From contig NZ_JAKWJU010000002.1 in assembly GCF_022524345.1 (NCBI RefSeq), positions 5,184,501 to 5,248,500 of the forward strand: a DNA stretch of 64,000 bases. The letters run 5' to 3'. The DNA is from Streptomyces marispadix. GTDB taxonomy: Bacteria > Actinomycetota > Actinomycetes > Streptomycetales > Streptomycetaceae. Numbering within the stretch: position 1 is the first letter of the stretch; each line of letters starts with the position of its first letter. The position numbers were made by a program, and so were the translations under genes. The notes under the pieces were generated by a model. That model did no database searches and was not told the DNA's origin. It was given only the letters and a program-made list of their open reading frames with translations. Below are positions 10,681-19,045 of this stretch, piece by piece.

Positions 10681-11526
10681 TTGTTGACCACCACCTCCAC
10701 CCGCGTCGTCGAGCCGGACGAACTCGACGACGTGCTCGCGGTGCTGAACCGCGAGCCCGTCAACAACGCCTTCATCGCCTCCCGCGTACACACCGCCGGC
10801 CTCGACGCGCTGCGCCTCGGCGGCGAGATGTGGGGCTGGTACCAGCGGGGCCGGCTGAAGTCCCTGTGCTACGCGGGAGCCAATCTCGTACCGCTGTGCG
10901 CCGGGCCGGAGGCCGTACGCGCCTTCGCCGAGCGTGCACGGCGGCAGGGGCGGCGCTGCTCGTCCATCGTCGGCCCGGCCGAGCCGACCGCCGCCCTGTG
11001 GTCCTGTCTCGAACCGCACTGGGGACCCGCACGCGAGGTCCGCCACCGGCAGCCACTCATGATCACCGACGAGATCCCGAGGAACGTGCGCCCCGACCCC
11101 CTGGTGCGCCGCATCCGCAAGGACGAGATGGAGGTCGTGCTGCCCGCCTGCGTGGAGATGTTCACCGAGGAGGTCGGCGTCTCGCCGCTCGCGGGCGACG
11201 GCGGCCTGGTCTACCAGTCACGGGTCGCCGAACTCGTAGGCTCAGGACGCTCGTTCGCCCGCGTCGAGAACGGCCGGATCGTCTTCAAGGCCGAGATCGG
11301 CGCGGCCACACCGCGTGCCTGCCAGATCCAGGGCGTGTGGGTCGCACCGGATCGTCGTGGCGAGGGGCTGTCGGTCTCCGGGATGGCGGCGGTGCTGCGC
11401 TACGCGCTGACCGAGTTCGCGCCGCTGGTCAGCCTGTACGTCAACGACTACAACGACGCCGCGCGGGCCTCGTACAGGAGGGTCGGCTTCCGCGAGGTCG
11501 GCTCGTTCATGAGCGTCCTGTTCTGA
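10681..11526 (+). CDS. GNAT-family acetyltransferase with N-terminal DUF4081-like domain
   Basis: A 281-residue protein. The N-terminal half (RVHTAGLDALRLGGEMWGW, then RRCSSIVGPAEPTAALW) is the type fused to actinobacterial acetyltransferases of the Rv2867c group. The C-terminal half is a GNAT fold, with the acetyl-CoA loop VWVAPDRRGEGLSVSGM and the terminal YVNDYNDAARASYRRVGF. The acceptor substrate is unknown. The start is TTG 10681, with a second TTG at 10684; a GAGG-like run lies about 12 nt upstream, so the start is moderately certain. The position directly after dxr-rseP-ispG is also found in mycobacteria, which supports the family call. Confidence 0.9.
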   Translation: MLTTTSTRVVEPDELDDVLAVLNREPVNNAFIASRVHTAGLDALRLGGEMWGWYQRGRLKSLCYAGANLVPLCAGPEAVRAFAERARRQGRRCSSIVGPAEPTAALWSCLEPHWGPAREVRHRQPLMITDEIPRNVRPDPLVRRIRKDEMEVVLPACVEMFTEEVGVSPLAGDGGLVYQSRVAELVGSGRSFARVENGRIVFKAEIGAATPRACQIQGVWVAPDRRGEGLSVSGMAAVLRYALTEFAPLVSLYVNDYNDAARASYRRVGFREVGSFMSVLF

Positions 11527-11643
11527 ACCCGCTTGAATCCACTGAACCCCTCCTGACCCACTGCCCGTCCCCAGCCCCGTCGTTCCGGCGGTGGCTTCGC
11601 CGGCCGTGGGTGCCATGGCGCGCCACCGTCCCATGACTCCCTG

Positions 11644-11655
11644 TAGCCTCCCGGC
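11644..11655 (+). promoter_or_regulatory. Putative -10 element of a leaderless transcript
   Basis: TAGCCT at 11644-11649 is followed by exactly 6 nt and then ATG 11656. This places the expected transcription start on the start codon. No ribosome-binding site is present. No convincing -35 is visible. Confidence 0.4.
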
Positions 11656-12228
11656 ATGCTGCATTCCGCCGGGGGTCCGCCGCCCCAGGACCCCCGCGAG
11701 CCCGTCGTAGGTCCGCTCGATCTCGAAGCACACGTGGACGACGCGCTCGCCGTACAGGCCGTGGCCTTCGGACTGAGCGACGACGAGATCGGAGTGCGGC
11801 GCCATATCGTCCTGCGCCATCTGAAGTCGCCGGGGGCGCGGGCACTGGGCGCGCGCACTCCCGAGGGCAGGCTCGTCGGTTTCGTCTACGGAATGCCCAA
11901 CGACCGTTCGCAGTGGTGGTCCACGGTCGTCGCGGGCCCGCTGCGCGCCGCCGGCTACGAGGACTGGCTGGACGACTCCTTCGTCATCACCGAACTCCAT
12001 GTGCTGCCGCAGTACCAGCGGCGCGGCATCGGGCGGCGGCTGATCACCATGCTCACCGACACCGCCGACGAACCGCGCTCGCTGCTCTCCGCGATCGACA
12101 CCGACAGCCCCGCCCGCTCCCTGTACCACCGCCTCGGCTACCGGGACCTCGCACGCGACGTGCACTTTCCGAGCGCGCCGAGCCCGTACGCCGTCATGGG
12201 CGCCTGGCTGCCGCTGCCCCGACCCTGA
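11656..12228 (+). CDS. GNAT-family N-acetyltransferase
   Basis: A 190-residue single-domain GNAT protein. The acetyl-CoA binding motif A is ELHVLPQYQRRGIGRRLITM (Q/R-x-x-G-x-G/A type). The C-terminal SPARSLYHRLGYRDL is the usual motif B end. The substrate is unknown. The N-terminus has a Pro-rich stretch of about 20 residues before the fold. There is no ribosome site; the ATG sits 6 nt after a TAGCCT -10-like hexamer. A small GC hairpin follows the stop, so the gene is probably monocistronic. Confidence 0.88.
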   Translation: MLHSAGGPPPQDPREPVVGPLDLEAHVDDALAVQAVAFGLSDDEIGVRRHIVLRHLKSPGARALGARTPEGRLVGFVYGMPNDRSQWWSTVVAGPLRAAGYEDWLDDSFVITELHVLPQYQRRGIGRRLITMLTDTADEPRSLLSAIDTDSPARSLYHRLGYRDLARDVHFPSAPSPYAVMGAWLPLPRP

Positions 12229-12236
12229 GGCGGAAA

Positions 12237-12258
12237 GCCCCCTGGCCCGGCCGGGGGC
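12237..12258 (+). terminator. Hairpin after the second GNAT gene
   Basis: GCCCCC / GGGGGC with a 10-nt loop whose GGCC and GGCC can pair further. It starts 8 nt after the stop codon. Confidence 0.45.
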
Positions 12259-12281
12259 GGTGGACAGTGGGGCCCGTCGGT

Positions 12282-12351
12282 AAGGAATCGCATTTCCTTG
12301 CCGTGTGCGGAGCCGGATAGTCTCGTCTCCAGTCCTCAGTCCTCAGTCCTC
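12282..12351 (+). promoter_or_regulatory. proS upstream region: AT-rich palindrome, -10 candidate, heptad repeat
   Basis: AAGGAA-TCGCAT-TTCCTT (12282-12299) is an unusually AT-rich inverted repeat for this genome. It is followed by a TAGTCT hexamer (12318-12323) that fits a principal-sigma -10. Then AGTCCTC occurs three times in tandem (12331-12351), within the predicted leader. The palindrome overlaps where a -35 would lie, so an operator role is possible but unproven. Confidence 0.35.
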
Positions 12352-12424
12352 ATGCGGCAGTTCCGTCCGCTCAGGCACCGCATCCTTCAAACCCGCATCT
12401 TTCGATCACCGCACGGAGAATTCC

Positions 12425-14137
12425 ATGGCAGCCCGAGTCCAGCGTTTGTCCCGTTCGATGCTGAAGACGCTGCGCGATGCCCCGGCCGATGCCGAGACCG
12501 TCAGTCACAAGCTGCTGGTCCGCGCCGGATATGTGCGCCGCGCCGCCGCCGGTATCTGGACGTGGCTGCCGCTGGGCCTGACCGTCCTGGAGAACGTCAC
12601 CCGGGTCGTACGCGAGGAGATGGACGCCATCGGCGCTCAGGAGGTGCTGCTCCCCGCGCTGCTGCCGAAGGAGCCCTACGAGATCTCCGGGCGCTACGAG
12701 GAGTACGGCGACCTGCTCTTCCGCCTGGAGGACCGCAAGGGCGCCGCGTATCTGCTCGGCCCCACGCACGAGGAGATCTTCACCCAGGTCGTCAAGGACC
12801 AGTGCACGTCCTACAAGGACCTGCCGGTGACGCTCTACCAGATCCAGACGAAGTACCGCGACGAGGCCCGTCCCCGCTCCGGCATCCTCCGCGGCCGCGA
12901 GTTCACCATGAAGGACGCCTACTCCTTCGACCTCAGCGACGAGGGCCTCGCCGAGTCGTACGCCCAGGAACGCAAGGCCTACCAGCGCATCTTCGAGCGT
13001 CTCGGCCTCGACTACCGCATCGTCTCCGCGGTCTCGGGCGCGATGGGCGGCTCGGCCTCCGAGGAGTTCCTGGCACCCGCCGCGGCGGGCGAGGACACGT
13101 ACGCGCAGTGCCCGTCATGCGGCTTCGCGGCCAACACCGAGGCCATGACCGTGCCCGTCGTGCCCGTGGAGTCCTCCGGCCACCCGCCCGCTGAGGACCT
13201 CGACACCCCGGACACCCCGACCATCGAGACGCTCGCCGGATATCTGGGCGTGCCCGCCTCGGCCACGCTGAAGAACCTGCTGGTGAAGATCGACGGCGAG
13301 ATCGCCGCGGTCGGCGTCCCCGGCGACCGCGACGTGGACCTCGGCAAGCTCGCGGAGCATCTCGCGCCCGCCGAGGTCGAGTTGGTCACCGCCGAGGACT
13401 TCACCGACCGTCCCGACCTCGTACGCGGCTACGTCGGCCCGCAGAACGGCATGGCGGGCAAGGCGTTCCGCTACATCGCCGACCCCCGCGTCGCACCCGG
13501 CACCGAGTGGGTCACCGGCGCCAACAAGCCCGACAAGCACGCCCGTCACGTGGTGTGCGGCCGTGACTTCGAGGTCGACGACTATCTCGACGTGGTCGTG
13601 GTCCAGCCCGGCGACCCCTGCCCGCGCTGCGGCTCGGGCATCGAGCTCGACAGGGCGATCGAAATCGGCCACATTTTCCAGCTCGGCCGCAAGTACGCCG
13701 ACGCCTTCGAGCTGGACGTACTCGGCCAGGACGGCAAGCCCGTGCGCGTGACGATGGGTTCGTACGGGATCGGCGTCACGCGTGCGGTGGCGGCGCTGGC
13801 CGAGCAGACCGCGGACGAGCAGGGCCTGTGCTGGCCGAGGGAGATCGCACCGGCCGACGTCCATGTCGTCGCGGCGGGCAAGGCGTTGCAGACGGAGACG
13901 GCCCTGGAGGTCGCCGACAAGCTGGGCGCCGCCGGGGTGCGGGTGATCGTGGACGACCGCGCCGGCGTCTCGCCCGGTGTGAAGTTCACGGACGCGGAAC
14001 TGATCGGCGTCCCCACCATCCTGATCGTGGGCCGTGGCGCGAAGGACGGCATCGTGGAGCTGAAGGACCGCCGCAGCGGCGAGCGCGAGGAACTGACGGT
14101 GGCCGACGCGGTCGCGCGGCTGTCGGCCGCAGGCTGA
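12425..14137 (+). CDS. proS: Prolyl-tRNA synthetase
   Basis: A 570-residue class II aminoacyl-tRNA synthetase of the long bacterial type. Visible blocks are GPTHEEIF, motif 2 ([14 protein letters not shown], then [13 protein letters not shown]) and motif 3 ([17 protein letters not shown]). A YbaK-like editing insertion lies between motifs 2 and 3, roughly residues 240-390 ([20 protein letters not shown], then [18 protein letters not shown]). The C-terminal anticodon-binding domain ends with [20 protein letters not shown] 12425 has GGAG 6 nt upstream. It is convergent with the phosphotransferase-like gene, with only about 80 bp between the stops. Confidence 0.97.
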   Translation: MAARVQRLSRSMLKTLRDAPADAETVSHKLLVRAGYVRRAAAGIWTWLPLGLTVLENVTRVVREEMDAIGAQEVLLPALLPKEPYEISGRYEEYGDLLFRLEDRKGAAYLLGPTHEEIFTQVVKDQCTSYKDLPVTLYQIQTKYRDEARPRSGILRGREFTMKDAYSFDLSDEGLAESYAQERKAYQRIFERLGLDYRIVSAVSGAMGGSASEEFLAPAAAGEDTYAQCPSCGFAANTEAMTVPVVPVESSGHPPAEDLDTPDTPTIETLAGYLGVPASATLKNLLVKIDGEIAAVGVPGDRDVDLGKLAEHLAPAEVELVTAEDFTDRPDLVRGYVGPQNGMAGKAFRYIADPRVAPGTEWVTGANKPDKHARHVVCGRDFEVDDYLDVVVVQPGDPCPRCGSGIELDRAIEIGHIFQLGRKYADAFELDVLGQDGKPVRVTMGSYGIGVTRAVAALAEQTADEQGLCWPREIAPADVHVVAAGKALQTETALEVADKLGAAGVRVIVDDRAGVSPGVKFTDAELIGVPTILIVGRGAKDGIVELKDRRSGEREELTVADAVARLSAAG

Positions 14138-14220
14138 GGACGGCGGAAGGCGAACGCGCCCGGTCCGCGCCGCGGGGCGGGGCCCTGGCCTCCGTCAGAC
14201 CTCGTCCTCGTCGGCGCGGA

Positions 14221-15237
14221 TCACAGCCAGCCCGCGAACTCCAGCAGCAGCTCGCCGTCTTGGCGGCTGCCGCCGCTGATGTGCCGCACCCCGGACTCCA
14301 CCGCACGGTAGAGCGACCAGCCACGCAGCCGCTCACGGTCCACTTCCAGGGAGTCGGCGAGCTTGTGCAGCCGGCGCCGCGTCGCCGAGGCGGCGCCGGG
14401 CGAGGCCACCAGATCGTGCAGCCGGTCCCGTACGAGCCGCGCCAGGTCGTACGTACGCTCGCCCAGCAGCGGGTCCGGCCCTGTCGCCAGCCACGGGGCG
14501 CGTCCGGAGTCGGCCGCGAGAACGGCGCCCTGACGGAAGTCGCCGTGCAGCAGCACCAGTTCGGGAGGGTCCGCCAGCAGGGCGTCCCGCAGCTCCAGCG
14601 CCTCGTCGCGCAGCGGACGCACCTCCTCCGGCGTCGCTGACGAACGCAGGAACGCGCTGCTCGCCTCCGTGTGCTCGGCGACGGTCGGCAGACCTGCCGC
14701 CGCCGGACCCGTCACGGCGGGCGGACCGCCTCCCCGGCCGTCGTCGCCGTCGGCCGAGGGCCCGCCCGGAGGCGAGATCCACAGCCGCCGCACCGCCGAG
14801 GCCGCCTCCAGCATGGCCTTCGCCTCCGGCAGCGAACGCAGCGACATCTCGCCGTGCAGCCGCTCCAGCAGCAGCGCGCCCTCACCGGCGTCCGAGCGCA
14901 GCAGCCGTACGGCGCCACGGCCGTCCCAGTGCGTGAGCGCGGCGGCCTCCCGCTCGGTACGCTCCCGTGTGCCGGAGACGTAGGGGGCGAGCAGCTTGAG
15001 CGCCGCCGGTCCGCCGTCGGCCTGCCTCACGAGCATCACGAGGCTGCTGCGGCCCCCGGGCGAGACCACCCGCTCCGCCATCAGCTCCCACTCCTCCAGC
15101 ACCCGCTTCAGCAGCGACGGCAGCTCCGCGAGCCACGCCTCACCGGCCTCGCCCATCGCCTCGCCCGCGTGCCCGCGCTGCGAGCCGAGGGTGCGCACAA
15201 GCCGCTGCGGAGGATCGAGAGGCAGTGCAGAAGGCAT
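14221..15237 (-). CDS. Aminoglycoside phosphotransferase-like protein with altered active site
   Basis: A 338-residue protein resembling APH(6)/streptomycin 6-kinase-type kinases. The catalytic-loop region reads LLHGDFRQGAVLAADSGRA near residue 230: the Asp of HGD is kept, but the Asn usual four residues on (HGDxxxxN) is Ala. The following metal-binding stretch reads WLATGPDPLLGERTYDLARL, where active relatives have an IDP-type Asp. Residues 145-175 contain a Gly/Asp-rich insertion. Kinase activity is therefore doubtful, and a housekeeping or pseudokinase role is inferred. ATG 15237 gives a Pro-rich N-terminus; the ribosome site is weak, and an internal GTG start is possible. Confidence 0.72.
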   Translation of the reverse strand: MPSALPLDPPQRLVRTLGSQRGHAGEAMGEAGEAWLAELPSLLKRVLEEWELMAERVVSPGGRSSLVMLVRQADGGPAALKLLAPYVSGTRERTEREAAALTHWDGRGAVRLLRSDAGEGALLLERLHGEMSLRSLPEAKAMLEAASAVRRLWISPPGGPSADGDDGRGGGPPAVTGPAAAGLPTVAEHTEASSAFLRSSATPEEVRPLRDEALELRDALLADPPELVLLHGDFRQGAVLAADSGRAPWLATGPDPLLGERTYDLARLVRDRLHDLVASPGAASATRRRLHKLADSLEVDRERLRGWSLYRAVESGVRHISGGSRQDGELLLEFAGWL

Positions 15238-15294
15238 GCGGTGAAGGGGACCTTTCCGTACGGCGGACAGCGGACGTGGACCGCGCTGGGGGAC

Positions 15295-15442
15295 GTGCGG
15301 TGCGGTGCGATGCGTGCGGTCATGTGGTGCGGATCGGTGTGGAACTGTGCTGCTGCCCTGAGGGCGGGCGCCGCGAAGCGCTGTGGGCGTCGTGCGTTGC
15401 TGCGGTGCAGTGCGGTGCAGTGCGGTGCGGTGCGGTGCGGTG
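15295..15442. repeat. TGCGG/TGCAG simple-sequence region
   Basis: The 291-bp gap 15238-15528 contains pentamer-based repeats. At 15401-15440 there are two copies of TGCGGTGCAG followed by two of TGCGGTGCGG. A more degenerate patch of TGCGG units lies at 15295-15336. The gap holds no convincing gene; it lies upstream of the phosphotransferase-like gene and downstream of the DUF4439 gene, both on the minus strand. Confidence 0.8.
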
Positions 15443-15528
15443 TCTGCGGATGTTGCTGGCGGTGCGTTACGAACGCGCTCGCCGGTCCGCTCCTGGGGAC
15501 GGTTGCTCGGGACGGTTCCTGGGACAGG

Positions 15529-16011
15529 TCAGAGCGAACCGGACGTCGTCTCACCCGGCGTCGGCGACCCCGAGGCCGCCGGACCGTCCGAGGCGGAGTG
15601 CTCGGAGAGACCAGGGAAGGCTACGCTCCCGCCCCGCCAGCGCGCCGACCGGACCGCCGCCTCGCGCAGCGCCCCCGCCGCCTCGCGCCTGCGGGCGCCC
15701 TGCCCGGCACGTACGAGATCCGCGTAGACCCCGGCCAGACGGTCCTCCAACTCCGCCGCGAGCCGCACCGCGGCGGCGCTGTCCGGCACCGCGAACGGCA
15801 GGGCGTAGGCGGCGGCGGCCGGTTCCGGTTCGCCGCCCAGGTCGCGTACTTCGCGGCGCAGCGCGTCACGGCGGGCACGGTGCGCGTCGTAGGCGTCACG
15901 TGCCTCGTCCTGACGTGAGGACTCGATACGGCCGCCGACCACCCCGTAGCCGTAGACCGCCGCGTGCTCCGCGGCGAGGGCCGCCTGCACGGCGTCGACC
16001 AGCTTCCTCAT
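15529..16011 (-). CDS. DUF4439 ferritin-like domain protein
   Basis: A 160-residue helical protein. The first helix LVDAVQAALAAEHAAVYGYG and the second helix EARDAYDAHRARRDALR match the DUF4439 ferritin-like pattern found in actinobacteria next to a lipoprotein. A third block reads DSAAAVRLAAELEDRLAGVYADL. Metal ligands are possible at the Glu/His of AEHAAVYGYG and the His of DAHRARR. The function is unknown. Its ATG overlaps the stop of the lipoprotein gene (ATGA), so translation is coupled. The Ser/Pro/Gly-rich tail is probably disordered. Confidence 0.8.
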   Translation of the reverse strand: MRKLVDAVQAALAAEHAAVYGYGVVGGRIESSRQDEARDAYDAHRARRDALRREVRDLGGEPEPAAAAYALPFAVPDSAAAVRLAAELEDRLAGVYADLVRAGQGARRREAAGALREAAVRSARWRGGSVAFPGLSEHSASDGPAASGSPTPGETTSGSL

Positions 16012-16673
16012 GTGCCGTCGCCCTCTCCGTCCTCGCCGTCCGCGTCAGGCACGTCCCCTGCGCCGAGCAGATACGCGTGTGCGGCGCCCGCCGCTGCGAG
16101 GGACGCCAGCAGACGTGCCGTCTCCGGCGGCGCCTTCATCAGCGCCGCGGTACGGGCCGCGGCCGTACGCCGTTCCGCGTCGCCCAGCGAGGCGAGCGCC
16201 GCCTTCTCGTCGCCGGGCACCCGCGGCCTTCGCTGCTCGCCGTGCTTGTCGGCCGTGCCGCCGTCGCCGCGACCGCCGCCGTCGCTTCCCCGTCCGTGCC
16301 TGCCCCTGCCGGCGCCGTGGTTCTTCTCGTCGTCGCCGCTGAGGACCTCCGCGTGCCGCATCGTGGCCTCGCGCAGCGGGCGGATCCGGTCGGCGAGGGA
16401 GGAGTGGGTGTCGGCTGTGGCGTCGTATCGGGCCAGCAGATCGAGGCTCTGCCGGGTCGCCTCCCGGCGAAGCCGCTTGTCCGCGGCGGTCGCCTGCGCG
16501 GCGTCCGCGTCGCTGCCGTCGGCCGAGCAGCCCGTGAGCACCGCGCCCACCGGCACCGCGGTCGTCGCCGCCGCGGCGATACGGCCCACCGCCGCGAAGG
16601 GCCCCAGCGCGCCCAGCGTCCCGGCGACCATCGACCGTCTGCGCGGGCCCGGCGGCGACGGCGTGAGCGGCAT
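16008..16673 (-). CDS. Putative Tat-type lipoprotein
   Basis: A 221-residue exported protein. ATG 16673 has GGGAG 5 nt upstream. Residues 11-14 are RRRS, followed by a hydrophobic stretch and the lipobox LTGC with Cys49, so export by Tat or Sec with lipidation is predicted. The signal region is long for a lipoprotein (48 residues). The mature part is Ala-rich and helical (ADKRLRREATRQSLDLLARY), with a Gly/His/Arg/Asp-rich low-complexity insertion near residues 120-150. No enzyme motif is seen. It is paired with the overlapping DUF4439 protein and divergent from rimP. Confidence 0.72.
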   Translation of the reverse strand: MPLTPSPPGPRRRSMVAGTLGALGPFAAVGRIAAAATTAVPVGAVLTGCSADGSDADAAQATAADKRLRREATRQSLDLLARYDATADTHSSLADRIRPLREATMRHAEVLSGDDEKNHGAGRGRHGRGSDGGGRGDGGTADKHGEQRRPRVPGDEKAALASLGDAERRTAAARTAALMKAPPETARLLASLAAAGAAHAYLLGAGDVPDADGEDGEGDGT

Positions 16674-16867
16674 GGGGGCTCCCTGATCAGCGTGGGGATC
16701 GCGGGGTACAGCGCGGCGGGCACCGCGTGCGGTGATCACCGCCCCGTGAGGGTACCCGCGTGCCTTCGAACGCCTCGACGGGCCACCCTCACTGGCCCAT
16801 CAATACCCGTACGTCCCCGACATCCCGCCCGGATCGCCCGTCTGGTCGGCGGTGCACGCGGCAGACG

Positions 16868-16873
16868 TTAGGC
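16868..16873 (+). promoter_or_regulatory. Putative -10 element for the rimP operon
   Basis: TAGGCT lies 78 bp before the rimP ATG. The same hexamer precedes rpsO and pnp in this window and fits the TAGxxT -10 of the streptomycete principal sigma factor. No good -35 is seen at 17-18 bp. Confidence 0.4.
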
Positions 16874-16951
16874 TTGGACCGGTACACGCCCACGTCAACT
16901 CCCCAGTGCAGGCACCCCTACAACAGCACACGCGGCCGAGGAGTCACCCGG

Positions 16952-17500
16952 ATGAGCACCACCCAGAACGAGAGGCTGCGCGAACTGCTGGAGCCGCTCG
17001 TGAGCGACAAGGGGCTGGATCTCGAAGAGATCGAGGTGACCCCCGCCGGCAAGAGGCGGGTGCTCCGCGTCGTGGTCGACTCCGACGAAGGAGTCCTGCT
17101 GGACACCTGCGCCGAGTTGAGCCGCACGCTCTCCGAAGTCCTCGACGAGTCGGACACCATGGGCGGCGCCCCGTACGTGCTGGAAGTGACCTCACCCGGA
17201 GCCGACCGGCCCCTGACCGAACCGCGCCACTTCCGCCGCGCCCGCGGACGGCTGGTGAAGGCCGACCTCACCGAGACCGCCGGCGGCGGCGAGGTGACGG
17301 CGCGCATCGCGGGCGTGGACGCCACGGGGATCGACCTGGAGGTCCCCGGCGTGAAGGGCCGCAGGCCCACATCCCGGAGGCTCGGCTTCGAGGACATCGC
17401 GAAGGCCCGGGTGGAGATCGAGTTCAATCGCAAGGCCGCCGAGAAGCGAGCACAGGACGAGTCCGCGGCCGCTGACGACGAAGGCAAGGAGGAGGCGTAG
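16952..17500 (+). CDS. rimP: Ribosome maturation factor RimP
   Basis: A 182-residue cytoplasmic factor needed for maturation of the 30S subunit. The N-terminal domain ([20 protein letters not shown]) is followed by [34 protein letters not shown] and the C-terminal SH3-like part. The tail from about residue 155 is charged. ATG 16952 has GAGGAG 8 nt upstream. It is the first gene of the cluster rimP-nusA-ylxR-infB-ylxP-rbfA-truB; its stop lies 2 bp before the nusA GTG. Confidence 0.96.
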   Translation: MSTTQNERLRELLEPLVSDKGLDLEEIEVTPAGKRRVLRVVVDSDEGVLLDTCAELSRTLSEVLDESDTMGGAPYVLEVTSPGADRPLTEPRHFRRARGRLVKADLTETAGGGEVTARIAGVDATGIDLEVPGVKGRRPTSRRLGFEDIAKARVEIEFNRKAAEKRAQDESAAADDEGKEEA

Positions 17501-17502
17501 CC

Positions 17503-18540
17503 GTGGACATCGACATGAGCGCCCTGCGCGGGCTGGTGAGGGAGAAGGAGATCTCGCTCGATCTGCTGGTCGAGGCGATCGAGTCCGCCCTCCTCATCGC
17601 CTACCACCGCACCGAGGGCAGCCGACGCGACGCCCGCGTCGAGCTGGACCGCAAGACCGGCCATGTGACGGTCTGGGCGAAGGAGAGCCCGTCCGAACTC
17701 GAAGAGGGCGCCGAGCCGCGGGAGTTCGACGACACACCCTCCGGCTTCGGCCGCATCGCCGCCACCACCGCGAAGCAGGTCATCCTCCAGCGGCTGCGTG
17801 ACGCCGAGGAGGAGGTCACCTTCGGCGAGTACGCGGGCCGTGAGGGCGACGTCGTCGCCGGAGTGGTCCAGCAGGGCAAGGACCCCAAGAGCGTGCTCGT
17901 CGACATCGGCAAGCTGGAGGCGATCCTTCCGCCGCAGGAGCAGGTCCCGGGCGAGGACTACTCGCACGGCACCCGGCTGCGTACCTACGTCGTACGTGTG
18001 GCGAAGGGCGTGCGCGGGCCTTCGGTGACCCTGTCGCGTACCCATCCGAACCTGGTCAAGAAGCTCTTCGAGCTGGAGGTCCCGGAGATCGCGGACGGTT
18101 CGGTCGAGATCGCCGCCATCGCTCGCGAGGCAGGCCACCGTACGAAGATCGCGGTGCGCTCCACACGTTCCGGACTGAACGCCAAGGGCGCGTGCATCGG
18201 CCCGATGGGCGGCCGGGTGCGCAACGTCATGGCCGAACTGCACGGCGAGAAGATCGACATCGTCGACTGGTCCGAGGACCCCGCGGATCTGGTCGCCCAC
18301 GCGCTCTCCCCGGCGCGTGTGAACCAGGTCGAGATCATCGATCTGGCGGCACGGTCGGCGCGCGTGACGGTGCCCGACTACCAGCTCTCGCTCGCCATCG
18401 GCAAGGAAGGCCAGAACGCCCGTCTCGCCGCACGGCTCACCGGCTGGCGCATCGACATCCGCCCGGACACCGCGGAGGGCGGCGAGGTCGTCTCCGCCGA
18501 TCCCGAGGCGGCGCCCGGACACGCTGCCGAACAGGGCTGA
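17503..18540 (+). CDS. nusA: Transcription termination/antitermination protein NusA
   Basis: A 345-residue RNA polymerase-associated factor modulating pausing, termination and antitermination. The N-terminal RNAP-binding domain ([20 protein letters not shown]) is followed by an S1 domain ([11 protein letters not shown], then [18 protein letters not shown]) and two KH domains ([20 protein letters not shown], then [19 protein letters not shown]). It lacks the C-terminal acidic repeats of the enterobacterial form, as is usual in actinobacteria. The GTG start is 2 bp after the rimP stop. Confidence 0.96.
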   Translation: MDIDMSALRGLVREKEISLDLLVEAIESALLIAYHRTEGSRRDARVELDRKTGHVTVWAKESPSELEEGAEPREFDDTPSGFGRIAATTAKQVILQRLRDAEEEVTFGEYAGREGDVVAGVVQQGKDPKSVLVDIGKLEAILPPQEQVPGEDYSHGTRLRTYVVRVAKGVRGPSVTLSRTHPNLVKKLFELEVPEIADGSVEIAAIAREAGHRTKIAVRSTRSGLNAKGACIGPMGGRVRNVMAELHGEKIDIVDWSEDPADLVAHALSPARVNQVEIIDLAARSARVTVPDYQLSLAIGKEGQNARLAARLTGWRIDIRPDTAEGGEVVSADPEAAPGHAAEQG

Positions 18541-18601
18541 AACCAGCAGGGTGCCGATCACCCCCGGACGGGCGTGACGGTGCGGGGAGGTAGACTTGAC
18601 G

Positions 18602-18889
18602 GTGTCTGGCCGGACGCGAGTCCGAGCATGCCCACAGCGCACATGCGTGGGCTGTCGGAAGCGCTCGGACAAACCCGATCTGCTGCGTGTGGTGCTGAGC
18701 GGGGGCCGTTGCGTCCCTGATCTTCGCGGTACGCTCCCCGGCCGGGGCGCGTATCTGCATCCCACGTCGGCTTGCCTCGACCAGGCTGTCCGCCGACGGG
18801 CGTTCAACAGGGCCTTCCGCGGCCCGGGGCCGTTCGACGTGGCAGAGCTGCGGCAGCAGGTGGAGCAGATCGAGCAGGCGGAACCGTAA
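18602..18889 (+). CDS. ylxR: YlxR family RNA-binding protein (DUF448)
   Basis: A 95-residue basic protein with the family blocks CVGCRKRSDKPDLLRVV, PGRGAYLHPTSACL and RRRAFNRAF. YlxR is found between nusA and infB in many bacteria, and a role in modulating RNase P has been reported in Bacillus. Two starts compete. TTG 18596 has GGAGG 5 nt upstream. GTG 18602 gives the usual N-terminus and lies 5 nt after a TAGACT hexamer, so it could be a leaderless start. The GTG is taken here; the longer form adds two residues. Confidence 0.9.
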   Translation: MSGRTRVRACPQRTCVGCRKRSDKPDLLRVVLSGGRCVPDLRGTLPGRGAYLHPTSACLDQAVRRRAFNRAFRGPGPFDVAELRQQVEQIEQAEP

Positions 18890-18953
18890 GACAGTCCGTT
18901 CGGAACCCTCCGTTCGGAGAGGTACCTCGCGAGTCGGAAGTAGGTCGAGATTG

Positions 18954-18986
18954 CGATGAGCACTCGATGAGTACGCGATGAGTACG
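18954..18986 (+). repeat. Three tandem 11-bp repeats upstream of infB
   Basis: CGATGAGCACT, CGATGAGTACG and CGATGAGTACG lie head to tail, 60-92 bp before the infB GTG. A separate direct repeat TCCGTTCGGA occurs twice just upstream (about 18895-18918). Confidence 0.8.
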
Positions 18987-19045
18987 CCCATGCATAAGTA
19001 GCGAAGGTCCGGCGGCGGATGGCCCCCCGGACCGTAAGGAGCGAA

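Noticed and set aside
12229..12424. T-box or other riboswitch upstream of proS
   Set aside because: The leader is too short, and no T-box sequence or anti-terminator pair was found; only a short palindrome and a 7-bp repeat are present.
15225..16871. A 548-codon plus-strand frame over the DUF4439 and lipoprotein region
   Set aside because: It is an Arg/Pro-rich shadow of two coupled minus-strand genes that have proper signals and family motifs.
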